The notes beneath the pieces were generated by a model that was given only the letters and a program-made list of their open reading frames with translations, was not told the DNA's origin and searched no databases. Positions 1-12,108 of a DNA stretch of 64,000 nt are shown here, piece by piece. Origin of the DNA: Hydractinia symbiolongicarpus (taxonomy: Eukaryota > Cnidaria > Hydrozoa > Anthoathecata > Hydractiniidae). The DNA is taken from positions 12,588,001 to 12,652,000 of the forward strand of contig NC_079887.1 of the NCBI RefSeq assembly GCF_029227915.1, given 5' to 3'. The first letter of the stretch is position 1, and each line of letters starts with the position of its first letter. The position numbers and the translations under genes were made by a program.

Positions 1-83
1 AAACATCAAAAACCCCTTTCTCGTTTCTTCACTATAGCACTCATCTAGAGCTAGCTTGGAAGCACATTCTCCGATGTATTCCT

Positions 84-380
84 TCAAGTATAGAGGGTTA
101 ATTTATTTTCAGGATTTTGGTGATGAGGTTCAGCCACAGAAGTAGGGCCATGCTTGCTATTTTTATGTCTGGTTAAACCTCTTGATGTCTTGCATATTTT
201 TTCGCACTGATCACATTTAAAACCCTCTTCTATGGAATCAGCAACAACCTCATCAACAATATCTGTTACAGGAACAGATAATTCTTTATCTTCCTCTAAA
301 AGGTTGTCTTCGATAGCTGCAAGAATAGCATCGAAGTCATCACCATAAATAAAAGCGTCCGCTTCAGCCATCTTGTTCAA
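84..380 (-). CDS. Single C2H2 zinc-finger protein or exon
   Basis: An open frame of 98 codons; the second Met (MAEADAF, near 371) may be the real start. The N-terminal two thirds are acidic (rich in D and E). Residues ~54-77 form one classical C2H2 finger with spacing C-x2-C-x12-H-x4-H, including the GLTRHKNSKH helix end. About 20 residues follow before the stop. One finger is normally too little for stable sequence-specific DNA binding, so this may be one exon of a longer protein or a small gene carried by a transposon. No partner exon was found. The finger is clear; the gene model is uncertain. Confidence 0.55.
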   Translation of the reverse strand: MNKMAEADAFIYGDDFDAILAAIEDNLLEEDKELSVPVTDIVDEVVADSIEEGFKCDQCEKICKTSRGLTRHKNSKHGPTSVAEPHHQNPENKLTLYT

Positions 381-1562
381 AATACGTCCCTGGTTGCTCC
401 GGCCACCCCAATAATTTCATCATTGCGCCGTAAAACAAAACAAACGTAAATAAACGGCCCGGGTACCCAGACTATCTCTTTTTCTTATGACTATGTTTTC
501 ACATATTAAAGTTAAAGTTCAACATGACAAGCATTTTGTGGACAAAATTTTACGGAAAATTTATTTTCTAGCCAGTTACCTCAGTAACCATTTTGTGTTT
601 TTTTCAAACAATTTTTAAATTGTTTTCTGAAGTGATCCTCTCAAGGAAAAATTTGAATTTCCTTTTGTTAAGTTTAACCTTATTTTTGGAATTTTAAATA
701 ATTTTTTTACCAAATACAATTTACGATAGAGGCTCAAAATGTGACACAAATAAGCAAGAACATTCCAAGAAAGTTTAAAGTCCCACTTTTCCCACCAAGG
801 CAAAGTAGTATCTAAATTCTGAAATCACAAATGTGTAAAATGTGAGTTATAAATACTTCCATAACTACCCTCCCTTGGTAAAAAATAAATGAGGTAAGAC
901 ACCCACAAGGTCAACTCAACTACTATTTTAAAACCACAGTTTTTTGTAAGCCTGGCTAATGTTATTTTCACAGATGTTATATAAAAAATAAGGTACACTC
1001 AATAACTTGAGACACAGGATATATACAAGCAAAATACTAATTTTGGTAAACAGCTTGAAATTTCATGTTTGTTTGAAACAAGTCAGCCAGCCAACTAGCT
1101 AGCTACTCAAATCATATTCAAAGCTAGCTAATACCTAGCTCATTTACCACCAAGAATAATAAACGAAAGCATTGGAACGGCCCAATGATACATGCTATTA
1201 CCCCATATTATCACCAAATGTTAATAACAATCTGTATGACAAATAAATTTTGCAAATATTGCAAGTAAACAAACCATATCTGCACTACTTTGCTGCAAAC
1301 TAAAAAATAGCTCATAACGAATCTCGTTTTCATGTTATTCGTTAGTTTGGTATGTATATTCCGCGGAACGAAAATGCATATGGAAAAAGGTCTATTGACT
1401 TCTTGCAAACTTGTTATAATTATAATTGTAGCATTCCCAAATTTAAGATCTTTTCACTTATCTTGATTACATACACTTTCTTCAATTTTAAATACGCAAT
1501 ATTTTTTTTCCAAACGTACTATTTGAAAGATAACCAATTGTAAAATACAAATTTTTGGTTTT
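381..1562. other. AT-rich stretch without a recognised gene
   Basis: Short frames at 615-803, 1211-1408 and 1352-1543 have no recognisable domain and look like chance ORFs. A GC-rich palindromic block (GGCCCGGGTACCC, 456-468) lies just upstream of the zinc-finger ORF. Clusters of GCTAGCTA-type tetramers occur at about 1084-1140. Confidence 0.5.
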
Positions 1563-2110
1563 TACAGTCTTAACCACTACACTTTCGCCAATTAATCAAC
1601 TCTCACTTCTTTTTGTGTAGCTAAGTATTGCTCATTCAAGTAAAAAAATACAATCTCTAATTAATAGTACACACTGCTTGTACACGAGGGAAAGTGGTGC
1701 AATGGCCACACGAAATCCGATATAGAACCAACATGCTACGGACTATACTATGTTAAAAAATAGTAAAATAGTAATTTAGAAATCTTACCAAACCGTTCAG
1801 GACTAGGTGTACCTAAAATGAAATAAAATCATTATTACGGTCAACTAGAACACCGAAAGTCTTAGATATGCCTTATATTGATGTCCTAGTTCTCTTTACT
1901 TTAAACCTTTTTTTTTCATTGGGGTAGAAAGGAAGGATATTGTACCGTCTCCATTATTTACTTTTATAAAAAACCACCCATCTCCCAGTTGTGGAGCACG
2001 CCCTTTTTCGCGACATCTTCAATTGTAGTTTATGAGAACTAGTTTCAATGGAATTGTCAAAACAAGGTAATATTTTGATTTCCATACTTTTAGATCGACC
2101 TGAAAGCAAG
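1563..2110 (+). repeat. Dispersed repeat family, copy A (longest left copy)
   Basis: This stretch is similar over most of its length to 41380-41890. Its first ~340 bp also resemble 4631-4795 and the array segments at 14089-14165 and 13426-13700. Shared landmarks in order are ACTTTCGCCA, GTGTAGCTAAGTATTG, GGGAAAGTGGTG, CACACGAAAT, a GCTACGGACTATA block, AAATGAAATAAAATCATTA and CCCTTTTTCGCGACA. It holds no ORF of note and no clear terminal inverted repeats, so it is best called an unclassified non-autonomous interspersed repeat. Confidence 0.65.
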
Positions 2111-3411
2111 CTATGTTTTAAAATTTTTTTATGTTACAATACGTAATATCTCTTTCTCTTTGTGGAATTCCTATAGGGAGCTAAAATTTAGAGAGTTTAT
2201 GCACGGTTAGTGTATGTCACAGGTCACGCAAGGCACAGATCACAGTATATATACAATTTATTTTTGACTTGCTTTCGATATTTTTCAACGTTTAACATGC
2301 GCAATCATTTTGGTAGCCCTTTTTGGTGATGCAGCGCCAGAAACACATAAATGTGACCTGCGCTTACGTTAGACTAAGAAAACCTTGGACGAGGTTAGTA
2401 TTTCATTTCCAAAATATCCAGAAGCACGTGATGATATGAGAAAATGAATTAAAAACAAATGCCAGATTGTTAGTTACTCTTCACACCTATGTGATACTTA
2501 AAAAACTATTATATAAAGTTGTTGATAGTATAATCCATAAACAACAACACCTGCTAATCCAGCATGGTCGAACATTCTGATATTCGAAATTTTAATTTAC
2601 AGCTTAAATTAAAAATTTAGGATAGGAGGGTAGCTATAGTAGCAAAGAAGGAGTACGTCCAGGAAATTGGTAACAGTGAACTACTTGCTGCAAATGCAAG
2701 AAAAATTTCGAATGTGTGAGAAAGATCCTGCTCTGCCAGTATTATTTGATATCCTTTTGGCTCGTAGAGAATATCAAGTTTTTTAACCTGCAGGTAGTAC
2801 TGCCATAAAACACCTATTTCCACATTCAAAAAAGTTGTGCAAAAAAGTGCTACAATAACGTGATATCTTCAAAAATATTTGTAGGCAATGAAGTGAAAAG
2901 AAATCTCGGTGACTCTCACAATATAAAATTAAAAACACGGTTCGGACATCAGTTGTAAATTTTATTAGTATTTTACATCTTTAGTATTTTTTGTGGTTTA
3001 AGAAAACGGGGTTTTCTTAAAAATCTTATTTAGAATGTAAGTCAGAGTTTTATTATTCTTCACCTATTTTCTCACTAATTATTTTTATGAACAATTTGAT
3101 TTGACTTAAATGATTTAATTTATTTTATCCGTCCCTAATACAGAACTTACATGCACATGCAACCATGTAACTGGATAGAGCTAATTATTTTTTTTCATTA
3201 ATATCCAGATCGGTAGCATAGCCACACATTTTTCAATTTTTGGCCGGAACGCGTACGATTAAATATTTTTTTAAGGGTGTTATTTCAAATCGATCGCTGT
3301 TTCTTATTAAAAAATTTTGAACAACTAATAAAGATGGCCAAAAGATGTAAAAAAGAAAATGAAAGGCATTATAAATAAAGCCAAAAAAAGTACTAAGAAC
3401 TAGGTACTTAC
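2111..3411. other. No firm gene; possible downstream exon of the BTB-like gene
   Basis: Mostly non-coding. A minus-strand frame at 2617-2829 contains candidate acceptors (GGCAG near 2728, TTTGCAG near 2690) whose phase would fit the donor at 3411. It has no recognised domain, and its end is hydrophobic. I do not call it as an exon. Confidence 0.35.
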
Positions 3412-4092
3412 TATTCCCAAATAAGATCCTTGTGATCTTACACATAACTTCATTATTTCCATTGAAAAAGGAATCCCAAATCGTTTCTTTTTTCCAGGTA
3501 TTATCACGCTTTATAATTGATGCAACTGCGTTGCACCAATTATCAAATTTGTACAACGTCATTAACTGAATTGCTTCATAGCAATGGTCATTGTCAATTG
3601 ACAACAATTTTTCCCCTGTCATGTAACAGTGTTGAATAATGAGGTCAGCTTCGAAAAAGTGACTGATTTTCAATAAAACAACTACGTCACTCCAACGCTG
3701 TGGCATTTCTTTCTTTACCAAGCAATTAACAAGCAAACTAGAGGCCGCAGCATCAAAATCGAACATTCTTATACTTCTTTGAATCTTAGTAGCACATTCA
3801 TTTCTTTCCTTTTTAATTTCTTGATGTTTCGTGTTGCTTTCTATAGGTATATTATTTTCTTCTAGATCACCAACCGAAATTAAGGGTTTTTGAAAATGCC
3901 AGTTTTCTCGCTGTTGAACAATTGGAATTTTATTTTCTTTCAGATACTTCTGCATTGCTGGCATAAATGCACCGATAATACCAAGTTTAACAGGGACTGA
4001 AAAATCATTCCCACATAACAATATTGTTTCATCATTCATGTCATAGTAGGTCAAAAGATCCTTAGTTAAAATGTTGCGAGACGACGAACTTG
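3412..4092 (-). CDS. Divergent BTB/BACK-like exon
   Basis: The minus-strand frame runs from an acceptor (TTTCATTTAG, ending at 4093) to a donor (GTAAGT, starting at 3411), giving a 681-bp internal exon. The N-terminal ~60 residues resemble the first half of a BTB/POZ fold (ETILLCGNDFSVPVKLGII, then a helix). After a charged linker come LLVNCLVKK, a helix with VVVLLKISHFFEADLIIQHC, and a BACK-like start (LLSIDNDHCYEAIQLMTLYK). BTB-BACK proteins commonly serve as substrate adaptors for cullin-3 ubiquitin ligases. That role is inferred from the family only, because the match is divergent and no Kelch repeats are seen. The first and last exons are not identified. Confidence 0.5.
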
Positions 4093-4630
4093 CTAAATGA
4101 AACAGACAAAGCAATTTAATAATTTTTATACAGATAAACAGACTGCAAGGGTCAATTTACACATACACAATATAATTTATATGGGTTTAGAAACGGATAA
4201 AAATTATATGAAAGAGAAATAAAACTTAACGTACTTGGTTGAGTAGCTGCATCTAAACATAATATCACATAAATATCAAAAAATAATGCTATGACTGTGT
4301 CTGTCTGTCTCTAACAAGCAAAGTGGATGTGTTTATTTGGCTTTGGTGAGAGGAAAAAGTTATGACGTTAAATTTTCTGACGCTATGACACGATGTTAAT
4401 AAAATCAATCAACGTCAATATCTTAATTAAAAGCCATTACAATGCACTTAACACTTTAAGCTAAAAAACTTAGAAACGAGGGGCTGACTTCAGTCATTTT
4501 GCACCGAATGGGTAACTAGGGACAACCTGGGACCAAATTGGATGAGTTTTTCAAACCTGGGTCCCAAATCTGTTTCAAAAAGGACGGGTTGATAATGTCA
4601 TCAAAATACCTTTAAACTCCAATATCTCTG
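4093..4630. other. Non-coding upstream stretch
   Basis: AT-rich DNA upstream of the BTB-like exon on the minus strand. No first exon or promoter element could be fixed. The stretch 4500-4600 has a slightly different base composition (GGGACAACCTGGGACC) and may be an older repeat. Confidence 0.3.
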
Positions 4631-4795
4631 TAACAGCCGTCACACTACACTTTCGCCACTTAATCGACTTACAGTTCTTTTTTGTATAACAAAGTATTCC
4701 ACATTTAAGCGAAAAATACAATCCCTAAATAATAGTACACGCTGCTTGTACGCAAGGTAAGTGGTGCCATTGACACACGAAATCCGATATAGAAA
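4631..4795 (+). repeat. Dispersed repeat family, copy B (partial)
   Basis: Contains the first landmarks of the family (ACTTTCGCCACTTAATCG, AAAAATACAATC, TAGTACACGCTGCTTGTACG, AAGTGGTGCCATTG, CACACGAAATCCGATATAGAA) and then stops abruptly. The next bases are a tRNA-like motif, so this copy is truncated at its right side. Confidence 0.6.
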
Positions 4796-4797
4796 CC

Positions 4798-4832
4798 TAG
4801 TGGTGTTGTGGTAGAGCGTTCGCTTTTAATTT
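4798..4832 (+). repeat. tRNA-like (SINE head) fragment
   Basis: TGGTGTTGTGGTAGAGCG followed by TTCGCTTTTAAT strongly recalls the D-arm/A-box part of a tRNA or tRNA-derived SINE. No B-box (GGTTCGANNCC) or acceptor stem follows; an ATT/TTA-rich simple repeat (about 4848-4884) comes instead. It is a fragment, not a functional tRNA gene. Confidence 0.35.
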
Positions 4833-6707
4833 ATTCTACTCGCTCGCTTTATTATTACTATTATTATTATAATTATTATTTATTTACCCAAGATAGCCTA
4901 TTCAGTTCCTCAATCGCTGAATTTAGAAGCTATTGGAAGTAGAAGTTGAAGGCAAGAGTTTGAAGGGGGTTAGAATTCAGAAAAGGTGAGAACTTTGATA
5001 CTTCTTAAACGTTCAGTTTTTATGTAAGCTAGAACTACGTGCTACGTTTTTATGTACCACACTTCAAAGTGTCACGCAGACTGGCATTTCCATAAAAAGC
5101 CAGTTCTTAAATTGCTAAGTTTTAAAAGCCGGCTAGCATATTTGTTTACATTTTTTGCATAACTATTGTCTCCCCTTGTACATAACTTATGTTTTCATAA
5201 AAATTAAAATGCTACACTAAGCTGTTAGATACTAAACAAATTTGCTAGCCAAATGGAAAACTCTGATTTGGTAAACATATCTTACAATTGCTACATTCAT
5301 ATTCTTTGGTATCAGACAAGTTATAATCTTAATTTATATAGCCATAGCTAATATATCTTTATTGTGTTTAACTACGCATAAATATCTAGCTAAGCCTCTC
5401 CAATTTAACTATATTTAACTGAACCTAACCTTTTTCACATTTCGTGTAAACTTTCATGGAAGGGGGCAACATTATGTGTGTGTGTGTGTGTTTATGTTAA
5501 GTGTATTTTTATTGCTTTGTTTTTGACATTCCTGTTAAACGTGATCCATTTTGGGGGGAAAATTTAAGTTTTTTTTTCTGTTGGGTTAAAGTTTCGCTGA
5601 AGAGGGTGGTATGGTTGTCCATTTATATTGTCCGTCATGCAAACTGCTGTTTTTGAAATAATTTGTGTAAACTGTTGTGGAAATAAAACACATGCAATAT
5701 ACTAGAACACATGCAATATACTAAAAAACTATACTTCACTACAAGCTATTATTAATGCTTTTTATGTATATATAATTATATATTTATTTTGTGAATATAA
5801 AGTTTTGTCGCAGAACTGCATGTGATGTCAGTTTTGCTGGAAGAAAATTCCACGGTTTAGCGTTTTTGTTTTTGTTGAGTATTTACAATATTTTCATCTA
5901 AAATTTCAAAGGAGAACAACATGCAAGGAGCAAATTAAAAACAACAAAAATCATTTCTGTCGCATTATTTTTGATATAATGTCAAAGTTTGGAACACAAT
6001 TTATATCTAAACAAATAAGTCATTTCGGTGCTTTATTGTCACATTTTTTTATAAAAATAAAATATAATGGTTTGACAAAGTTTTACTAGAATTAATATTG
6101 CAATGACTAAGACTGTTTTGTTTGTTTTTCTTGCACTTTATGTTCAACTTTTGTAAGGGAGTACTATATCTCAATATCTCTATAATAATAGCCGTATTCT
6201 GTGTGTTCAAAATGGTTGTGCACAGTTTTTTGCGCAAAATCCCGGAAAAACCCTATCCCCGCAGTATTTCTTAGATTTCGGTCCAGTTTCCTTATTAAAT
6301 TTTTTAACCAATGAGAATCCACGAATGTTAATATAAACCAATCACTGACCCGAAAATCTTTCGCGGTAATTGTTGACATTTTTTACGGTCCACTTCAACA
6401 AGAAACAAAAACAGGAGACAGATGAGCAAGAAGTTGAAAGCAAGTGAATGCCAGAAAAGTTTCTGAATTAAAAAAGTTTCTGATTTAGTTCCAAATTTTA
6501 CTTTTTGTTCATTTCTACTTGTAAGAAGAAAATTTTCTTCTGTTCTTCGTAGATTTACTTCTGTTTCTTCTTTGATGTAGCTGGCTAGCTAGCTAGGCTA
6601 ATTATTTTGAGAACACTTTCGCTGTTTTAGCCAAATCACTTATTCTCTTTTTTTTTTGTTTTGATTTTTGTTACTTATTTACAAAGGAACTACGCGTAGC
6701 TATAATC
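4833..6707. other. AT-rich intergenic DNA with simple repeats
   Basis: Contains a TTA/TAT trinucleotide run at about 4848-4884 and a (TG)n microsatellite of about nine units at 5474-5491. Two CCAAT-type pentamers lie at about 6308 and 6337, in a less AT-rich patch (6230-6380). No convincing coding exon was found. Confidence 0.45.
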
Positions 6708-9700
6708 ATGAATGTTCCTCCTCCAAACAATTTTCTAATTAAACATGACTATGCATATCCCCCGCCTGAAATTGCAAATGATAATGTTGATGCTGAGCAT
6801 AATTATGCACATCGTCTTCCACGCCTAAAAATCATGTAGATGTTAGTGGTGCTCGAAAAAGTGACCATGTTGAAAGACAAAGGCAACATCATGTTCAGCA
6901 GGTAATGGAAAGGAGAGCCAAGAGACTGTTGAAGAGGCTGACCAACGTAGGCAAGACAATGCAAAATGTAAGGCCTTCCAATTGGAATTTTGTACAGGCA
7001 AATGCACGGCGTAGAGCAGACTTTTTGCGTCATCTAGCTAGGGCTCCGCCATTTTTAAATTTAGCTAGGACTAACACTGAGTTTACTGTGGTGTGTAAAC
7101 ATTGGGCAGCTATTAAATTTAATAATGAAAATCATTTTAAGTGTTGTTATAATGGCAAAGTGGCCCTGCCTGCTACAATATCCTGCTGAAATACGTGAAT
7201 TGTTAAGGAACAACTCTGCCCAGGCTAAACAGTTTCGTAAGTATATCAGAGTATACAATAATGCATTTAGTTTTGCTTCTTTGTCAGCAAACATTCGACC
7301 ACCGCCAGGTCATAGACCACCCTGCTTTAGAATATGTGGTCAATTATTTCATAGGTATGGTGCTTTATTACCTGCTCGAAATGAAATACTTGCATAATTG
7401 CAGCTACCTTAAACATACGCATTGAGAATCCAACACATGCTCATTGTAATCGTGAAACAATGCAGATAATTCAAGATGTTCTTAACATGGATTCTCCATA
7501 TGCTGCAGTTTATAGATATATGGCGGAAGGAGAACGTAAAGAAACAGCTAGAGCAGTAGCTGAAAACAGACAGCCTTTTGTTGTATGGTAATGCGCAAGG
7601 GTAATGATCGCAGAAGGTAAAATGCACTCTTGCATCAGGAAGTTGCTGCCATCTTTGTTGGTAATGTTGAAGCACCTCCTGCTGCAAAAGATATTGTTGT
7701 TTATCCACGTAATCAACCTTTGCGGCAAATTTCTTATATATCATGCAATATTGATCCTATGATGTATCCCATTTTATTTTCACGTGGTGAGCCTGGTTAG
7801 GACCCAAACATGGCCCATGTTAGGGAGTACGCAACTGCAGTTAGAAATAGGGTAACCCAGTTGGAATGCTATATTTACCACATTGCTATTAGGCAAGAAT
7901 TTTCTGCCCTTCATCTAGCAGGCAAATTGTTTTAGCAATTTTTAGTAGATGCATATGTTAAAGCCAAAGGCCAACGGCTTGCATTTATTCGGCGAAATCA
8001 AAATCAGCTTCGAGCAGAGTCCTACCAAGGACTTTTGGATCACCTCCAAAATGCTACAGATCAACGTAACTTACATGCAATCCAAAATGGCCAGAAATTG
8101 TTACTAATTTGTTACCTGGTCAATCTGCTTCTGATAGACCAGATTTTGTTGCAAGGGTCTTTAAATTAAAATTACTCGCCTTGAAAAAATATTTAAAAGA
8201 CGGTGTATTAGGTGTTTTATGTGCACATGTAGATGTTATTGAATTTCAGAAAAGAGGTTTACGGCATATTCATATGCTTTTACATTTACACAATGAGTTT
8301 AAATTACGAAATGCCGATGATATAGACCCATTAATTTGAGCACAGATTCCGGATCAAAACCAAGATCCTAAACTGTATGATATAATAAAATCATATATAA
8401 TCCATGGGCCATGTGGTCAACTTAATAATACATCTCCGTGCATGAAAGAGGTGAGTGTACTAAGCATTTTCCTAAGCAATTTAATGATGGAACCGATATC
8501 AATGTAGATGGTTATCCCATGTACCATCGCCCTGATATTGAAAGAACGGTAAGAATTCGAAACTTGGATGTTGATAACAGGTGGGTTGTGCCTTATGACC
8601 CTTTCCTATGTAAAAAATATATGACACATATCAATTTGGAAGCATGTGTCAATTAAAAGTGTTAAGTATTTGTATAAACATATTTACAAAAGTTATGATA
8701 CTGCACATATAGAAATGAGCATGATGAAGTAACAACATTCTTAGATGCTAGATATGTATCTGCACATGAAACAACTTGGCGTCTCTATGAATTTCCAATA
8801 CATACTCAAAGTCATTCTATCATAAGACTTCCTGTTCGTCTTCCAAATCACCAATAAGTGTTTTTCAGGGAAGGCAACAATGCTGTTGCTGCTGACAGGG
8901 CTAAAAACTCTAGGACAATGTTTAACAGCCTGGTTTCAATTAAATCAGGAGGACCAGCATAGACAACGATTTTTGTACACTGAAATACCTTACCAATCTG
9001 TTTTTCGGAATACACAACAACAAAAACGTTGGGTAGTTGGGCAACGTGGTGCTGAAAAGATAATAAGTAGAATGTATAATGCCAGTATCAACGAAGATGA
9101 AAGGTATTTTTTGCGCGTCCTTTTATTGCATGTCCCTGGTGCTACGTCTTTTGACGAGTTAAAACATTTTAAAGAAAAATTTTATGCTTCTTTTAGGGAT
9201 GCATGCTTAGCACGAGGATTGTTAGCTGATGACAATCTTTGGATTCGCACCATGAATGAGTTGGTGGAATATGCTTTTCCATCTAAAATAAGAAAAGCTT
9301 TTTCTTTTATATTGATTCACGGTGAACCGAACAACCGACATGAATTGTGGAAAACATTCCGTGCTGCAATGATGGAGAATTACTTACGTCACCACCCTTA
9401 CGTCACCAGTACAGGCAGAACAAATGGTGCTAGGTAAAATTAAAGGTTTTATCTAGCAATTTGGTAAGCGTCTTACTGATTATAGTCTTCCTGATTTGCC
9501 AAATGCTAAAGAAATGAGGCAGGATGCTCTAAATATCAGGCCTTTGATTAATGCTGAGCAACTCCATGTAGCTGATTCTATTCTAAATGCCGTCACCAAT
9601 AATACATTAACGTTGCCAATACTTTCTTCCTAGATGGACCAGGTGACACAGGTGAAACTTTTACATATAATTACATTATTAGGGAAGTTATTGCGAGAAA

Positions 9701-10478
9701 TCTGTGTGTTGCTACTTGTGCCTGGACAAGTATCGCTGCTGCATTATTGCAGAATGGTAAGAGAGTGGACAGCACTCTTTTTTTCAAGTTACCTGTCCCT
9801 GTTTTAGACGACTGTACATGTAGTATAAAACCCAATAGTCGCCATGCAGCATTTTTAAAAAGACAAGACATCATTATAGTTGATGAAGCCAGCATGATAC
9901 CTAGATATGCTTTGGAAGCTATTGACAGAATGTTAGAGATATATGTAATAGTGAAATTATCTTTGCAGGTAAAGTTATTCTTTTGGGAGAAGATTTCCGT
10001 CAAGTACTCCCTGTCGTCAGAAGAGCTGGACCTGCACAAATTGTAGAAGTTTGTTTAAGAAGCTCGGAACTCTGGTCCTTGTCTCGAATTTTCCACATCC
10101 ACACGAACATGAGAATAGGAGGAGAGCAAGTCTTTGCTGAATTTCTTTTAAACCTTGGTAGTGGTCAGGTGCCACAAAAAAACAGATGATCCAAATCAAG
10201 GTTGTATTGAAATTCCCCATAAATATGTTCTGCAACCTAATGAAAATATTGTTAATTCTATCTTTAGTAAATTAGATGTTGTGTCATCTTAACTCCAACA
10301 AACGAAAAAGCGTTGAAAATAAATGAACAAATTTTGAATCAGATTCCTGGCGATACCCGTACATGTTACAGTATTGACTCTTTTGTTTTGGATGATCAAG
10401 AAGAAATTGATTTATATCCTATGAAGTTTATTATTTCCTTAATTCCAAGTGGTATGCCACCACACCAATTAAATTTCA
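6708..10478 (+). pseudogene. Decayed Helitron Rep-helicase, 3' end lost
   Basis: A rolling-circle transposon (Helitron) protein can be followed in pieces across the three plus frames. The N-terminal region (6708-7397) carries ANARRRADFLRHLARAPPF and YNNAFSFASLSANI. A Helitron_like_N/Rep part at 8109-8339 carries DRPDFVARVF, EFQKRG and the HUH-type HIH at 8264-8272. The next part includes GYPMYHRPD and the two-tyrosine stretch YLYKHIYK (about 8665). The Pif1-type helicase runs from about 9625: Walker A reads GPGDTGET instead of GPGGTGKT, Walker B is DEASM, then GEDFRQVLPVV and, at 10313-10475, KINEQILNQIPGDTR and IPSGMPPHQLN. Many stops and frameshifts plus the lost Walker lysine show that it is inactive. 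Homology stops at about 10478, where a Penelope-like sequence starts. The Helitron termini were not found. Confidence 0.9.
9625..10475 (+). pseudogene. Pif1-type helicase segment of the left Helitron
   Basis: This is the helicase part of the Helitron above. The frame from about 9622 to 9950 reads FFLDGPGDTGETFTYNYII, then CAWTSIAAALLQNG and DIIIVDEASMIPR. A one-base shift leads into GEDFRQVLPVVRRAGPAQIV (9983-10189). A further shift leads to the frame at 10313. In active enzymes the Walker A lysine contacts ATP phosphates; here it is Glu, and the neighbouring Gly is Asp. Confidence 0.85.
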
Positions 10479-12108
10479 TGTCGCTTATGAGTCTCCGTTC
10501 TGATATGTCTATCGTTATCAAACCAGCTAATAAAGGATCTGGGGTAGTCGTGTGGGATAGGGAAGATTATCTTAAGGAGGCGGGGAGGCAATTATCCAAT
10601 GAGAACGTGTACAAAAAGTGTAGCCAAGATCCTTTACCAGGCCTGCGGAAACTGATTTCTAATGCACTTTGATAATAAATTGATAATAATACACCTCAGT
10701 ATCTTATGGTCAATGAACCCCGGTTAGGTAGGTTTTATTTATTACCAAAAATACACAAACTTATCTTCTGTCCCAGGTCAGGCCAGTTATCTCAAACTGT
10801 GAATATTTGACAGAGAGAAGTTCTTCTTTTCTTGACTTTCACCTACAGCCTCTTTCTAGGAAAATTAAATCTTACATCTAAAATACGAATACCTTTTTAT
10901 GTAAATTGAGAGAGTTGCCACCTCTGGCTCACAATGACAATTTCTGTACTATTGATGTTGTGGGACTTAATCCCAGTAGGGATCCCAGTAGGGATACATG
11001 AGGACAGTTTAAAGGCCATAAGGAAGGCATTATACGGTAGAGATGAGAAATCTGTCAGTACTGACTCTTTAGTTAATCTAGCTGATATTGTTTTATAAAA
11101 AAAATTTTTTGAACACAATAATAAGACATTTAGACAAAAAGAAGGAACAGCTACTGGCACTAAATTTGCTCCTCCATATGCTATTCTTTTTATGGGAAAT
11201 TTAGAAGAAGAAGTTTTAAAAAATTACCATCTTAAGCCGTGGGTTTGGTGGAGTTATATTGATAATATCTTTTTAATCTGGGAACATGGCGAAGAGCAAC
11301 TGGAGGAGTTTATTCAATATCTCAATAGCTTACACCCTACAATTAAACTCACCCATAAATTTTCCAGGGATTCGATACAGTTTTTAGATGTTTTAGTTAT
11401 TGGAGATAAACAAAACCTCCAAACTGATGGGAACACCTTACAGTCAGGCTCTTAGGTTAAGGCGAATTTGTTCCACGGATGAGTTTTTTAAAAATCGTGT
11501 TTTCAGCTTCTTTATTGTAGAGGGTATGAAAAGAAACTTGTAGATTCGCAAGTTAGTAGAGCGTTTACATTATGTCGAAACGACAGACAGGGGTTTAGGG
11601 AAGGAGGTTTTCTACACTAATTTTCATCCTGCTTTAAGTAAGAATATTTATAACATCTTCAGGAAGACCCACGTTATTTTAGAATATGACGAGGAACACA
11701 AACTCTGTTGCCCCCTCCCCCCTAATTTCGTTTCGTCGGGCAAAGACTTTAAAGGAAATTTTAGTAAGATCTAAGCTACCGAGTGGGGGAGAAATAGGTT
11801 TTTGCCAAAGCTGCAAGAAGACTAGGTGCCAAGTTTGCAGTGTTTTAATTAAGAGTGGAAATTTTTCTAATTCAGATAACAGTAGGGATTTTAATATCCG
11901 TCGGGGTCATTTCAATTGTGGCTCAAACTTGGTTATTTACAGCCTTGTCTGCAAAACATGTAAAATGCAATATGTAGGCAGTACAAAAACAGCGTTTAGA
12001 CTTAGGTTTAATAATTATAAGAATCACTTTAAATCTTTCTGTGCGCGGCATGATGCTGGTACACTTCATGAAGGAAAAGACAAACAAATGATCGAAACGT
12101 TGTTATAA
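10479..12108 (+). pseudogene. Penelope-like retroelement: RT and GIY-YIG remnants
   Basis: The frame that ends the Helitron helicase passes directly into a Penelope-like N-terminal region (SIVIKPANKGSG, VVVWDREDYLKEA, 10505-10672). Decayed RT sequence follows, with FYLLPKIHK at about 10733. The RT core frame at 11192-11455 has GTATGTKFAPPYAILFMGNL just upstream and in it, then WWSYIDNIFLIWEHGEE. The catalytic (Y/F)IDD box reads YIDN at 11255-11266, so a metal-binding Asp is replaced. The 3' frame (11686-12108) has the Cys-rich linker and the GIY-YIG endonuclease (IYSLVCKTCKMQYVGSTKTA, then RLRFNNYKNHF), which is truncated. Several stops make the copy inactive. Termini and target duplications were not recognised. 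Confidence 0.88.

Noticed and set aside
456-468. GGCCCGGGTACCC as cloning-vector polylinker contamination
   Set aside because: Only 13 bp, with ordinary AT-rich genomic sequence on both sides and no other vector sequence.
3233-3411. C-terminal hydrophobic extension of the BTB-like frame
   Set aside because: A good donor (GTAAGT) at 3411 precedes it, so this part is probably intron read-through.
7409-7744. Minus-strand frames of 72-111 codons in the Helitron region
   Set aside because: They are the complement of recognisable Helitron coding sequence and show no domain.
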